Part shown: piece by piece, positions 6,321-6,673 of the stretch
How the letters are laid out: each line of letters opens with the position of its first letter
Numbering within the stretch: position 1 is the stretch's first letter
Origin: Bryobacterales bacterium
GTDB lineage: Bacteria; Acidobacteriota; Terriglobia; Bryobacterales; Bryobacteraceae
Assembly (NCBI GenBank): GCA_025462985.1
Contig: JAOAPP010000280.1
Span: 1 to 6,673 of the forward strand
Direction: 5' to 3'
Length of the DNA stretch: 6,673 nt
Notes under the pieces: generated by a model
Seen by the model: the letters and a program-made list of their open reading frames with translations, nothing else
Databases searched by the model: none
What the model was told of the DNA's origin: nothing
Position numbers and translations under genes: made by a program

Positions 6321-6673
6321 TCATCCCAGTGCAGGGTGGTTATGGTGCGTTGGCCGGATTCGTAGGCGTACGGTAGCCGTCGTCGTTATAAAGGGCGAAC
6401 GTTGCATCCGCACTTGGATACACACGGACCTTCGCAATATTCTGCGCTTGCGCGATGCTCTCAATCTGCTCCCCGGTACGCACAATTGAGCCAGCGCGGA
6501 CAAACGAGGGCAGAGTGTAACCGCAGATACTTCTCGAGTATTGGCTCTGCCTGCTTCCCGTACGACCAGACTTCGTCGTATTTGCGGCTGCCGTGAGTTC
6601 TGAGTTTGGCTGGAAGGCCCCGTACTCGAACCATCGAGTGTAGAGCTCCGGATAGTCATCGTACCCGCCAACG
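6239..6673 (-). pseudogene. Decayed GH31 family glycosidase, C-terminal part (5' end outside window)
   Basis: Reading the minus strand from the right edge, three successive frames give pieces of one glycoside hydrolase family 31 protein. Piece 1 (6672-6604) reads 'GGYDDYPELYTRWFEYGAF' then 'QPN', the end of the catalytic barrel. Piece 2 (about 6603-6518) continues as 'FRTHGSRKYDEVWSYGKQA' then 'EPILEKYLRL'. Piece 3 (about 6516-6370) reads 'TLPSFVRAGSIVRTGEQIE' and 'AKVRVYPSADATFALYNDDG', the C-terminal beta-sandwich. Piece 4 (about 6369-6239) reads 'YAYESGQRTITTLHWDDQ' and ends 'EIVEIIGQ' with a TAG stop at 6241-6239. The breaks are a one-base loss near 6603, a missing block of about 100 residues near 6517, and a one-base loss near 6370. 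GH31 enzymes are secreted or periplasmic alpha-glucosidases or alpha-xylosidases; the catalytic Asp residues lie outside the window. With three lesions the C-terminus cannot be made intact. The one-base breaks could be sequencing errors, but the missing block could not easily be. Confidence 0.82.

Noticed and set aside
3414..6366. 14-base exact repeat (GCCGGATTCGTAGG) at 3414-3427 and 6353-6366
   Set aside because: One copy lies in the hydrolase coding sequence and the other is antisense to a conserved GH31 segment. A repeat this short with no flanking similarity is best explained by chance.
6321..6671. Minus-strand 116-codon open frame at the right end
   Set aside because: Its translation is Arg/Ser-rich and unlike any protein family. 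The GH31 text is found in the other minus-strand frames, so this is a shadow.

Overview
The window looks like chromosomal DNA from a soil-type member of the Acidobacteriota (Terriglobia-like). This is inferred from protein content, with no marker gene to confirm it: a TPR protein C-terminus of the type common there, a protein of the 'TGPRT...GK...NALRHG' family that is abundant in that phylum, a CPBP protease, an exported CocE/NonD-type hydrolase, a YqgE/AlgH protein with a signal peptide, and the remains of a GH31 glycosidase. The sequence is moderately GC-rich with coding on both strands. I see no rRNA, tRNA, CRISPR array, transposase or phage gene.

Layout, left to right. (1) The C-terminal 89 residues of a TPR-repeat protein enter from the left edge and stop at 271. 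(2) After a short gap holding a hairpin comes a secreted protein of unknown function (460-1140) with a clear Shine-Dalgarno and a GC-rich hairpin behind it. (3) About 360 bases without a convincing gene follow, containing a 17-base palindrome. (4) A 237-residue protein of the Acidobacteriota paralog family (1551-2264) converges on a CPBP intramembrane protease (complement 2261-3268), with their stop codons overlapping. (5) Only 28 bases separate the protease start from a divergent two-gene unit: a secreted alpha/beta-hydrolase of the S15/CocE type with an extra N-terminal domain (3297-5474), then an exported YqgE/AlgH-family protein (start 5487, or 5478). (6) The right end, on the minus strand, is a decayed GH31 glycosidase tail (complement 6239 to beyond 6673) with two single-base frameshifts and a missing internal block of roughly 100 codons. 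The 3' tail of the yqgE-like frame runs antisense into it.

The two exported genes at 3297-6320 are probably co-transcribed, but their joint role cannot be read from sequence. No complete novel system is evident. The points most worth a second look are the broken GH31 gene, the signal-peptide-bearing YqgE protein with its odd C-terminal tail, and the lineage-restricted family protein at 1551-2264.
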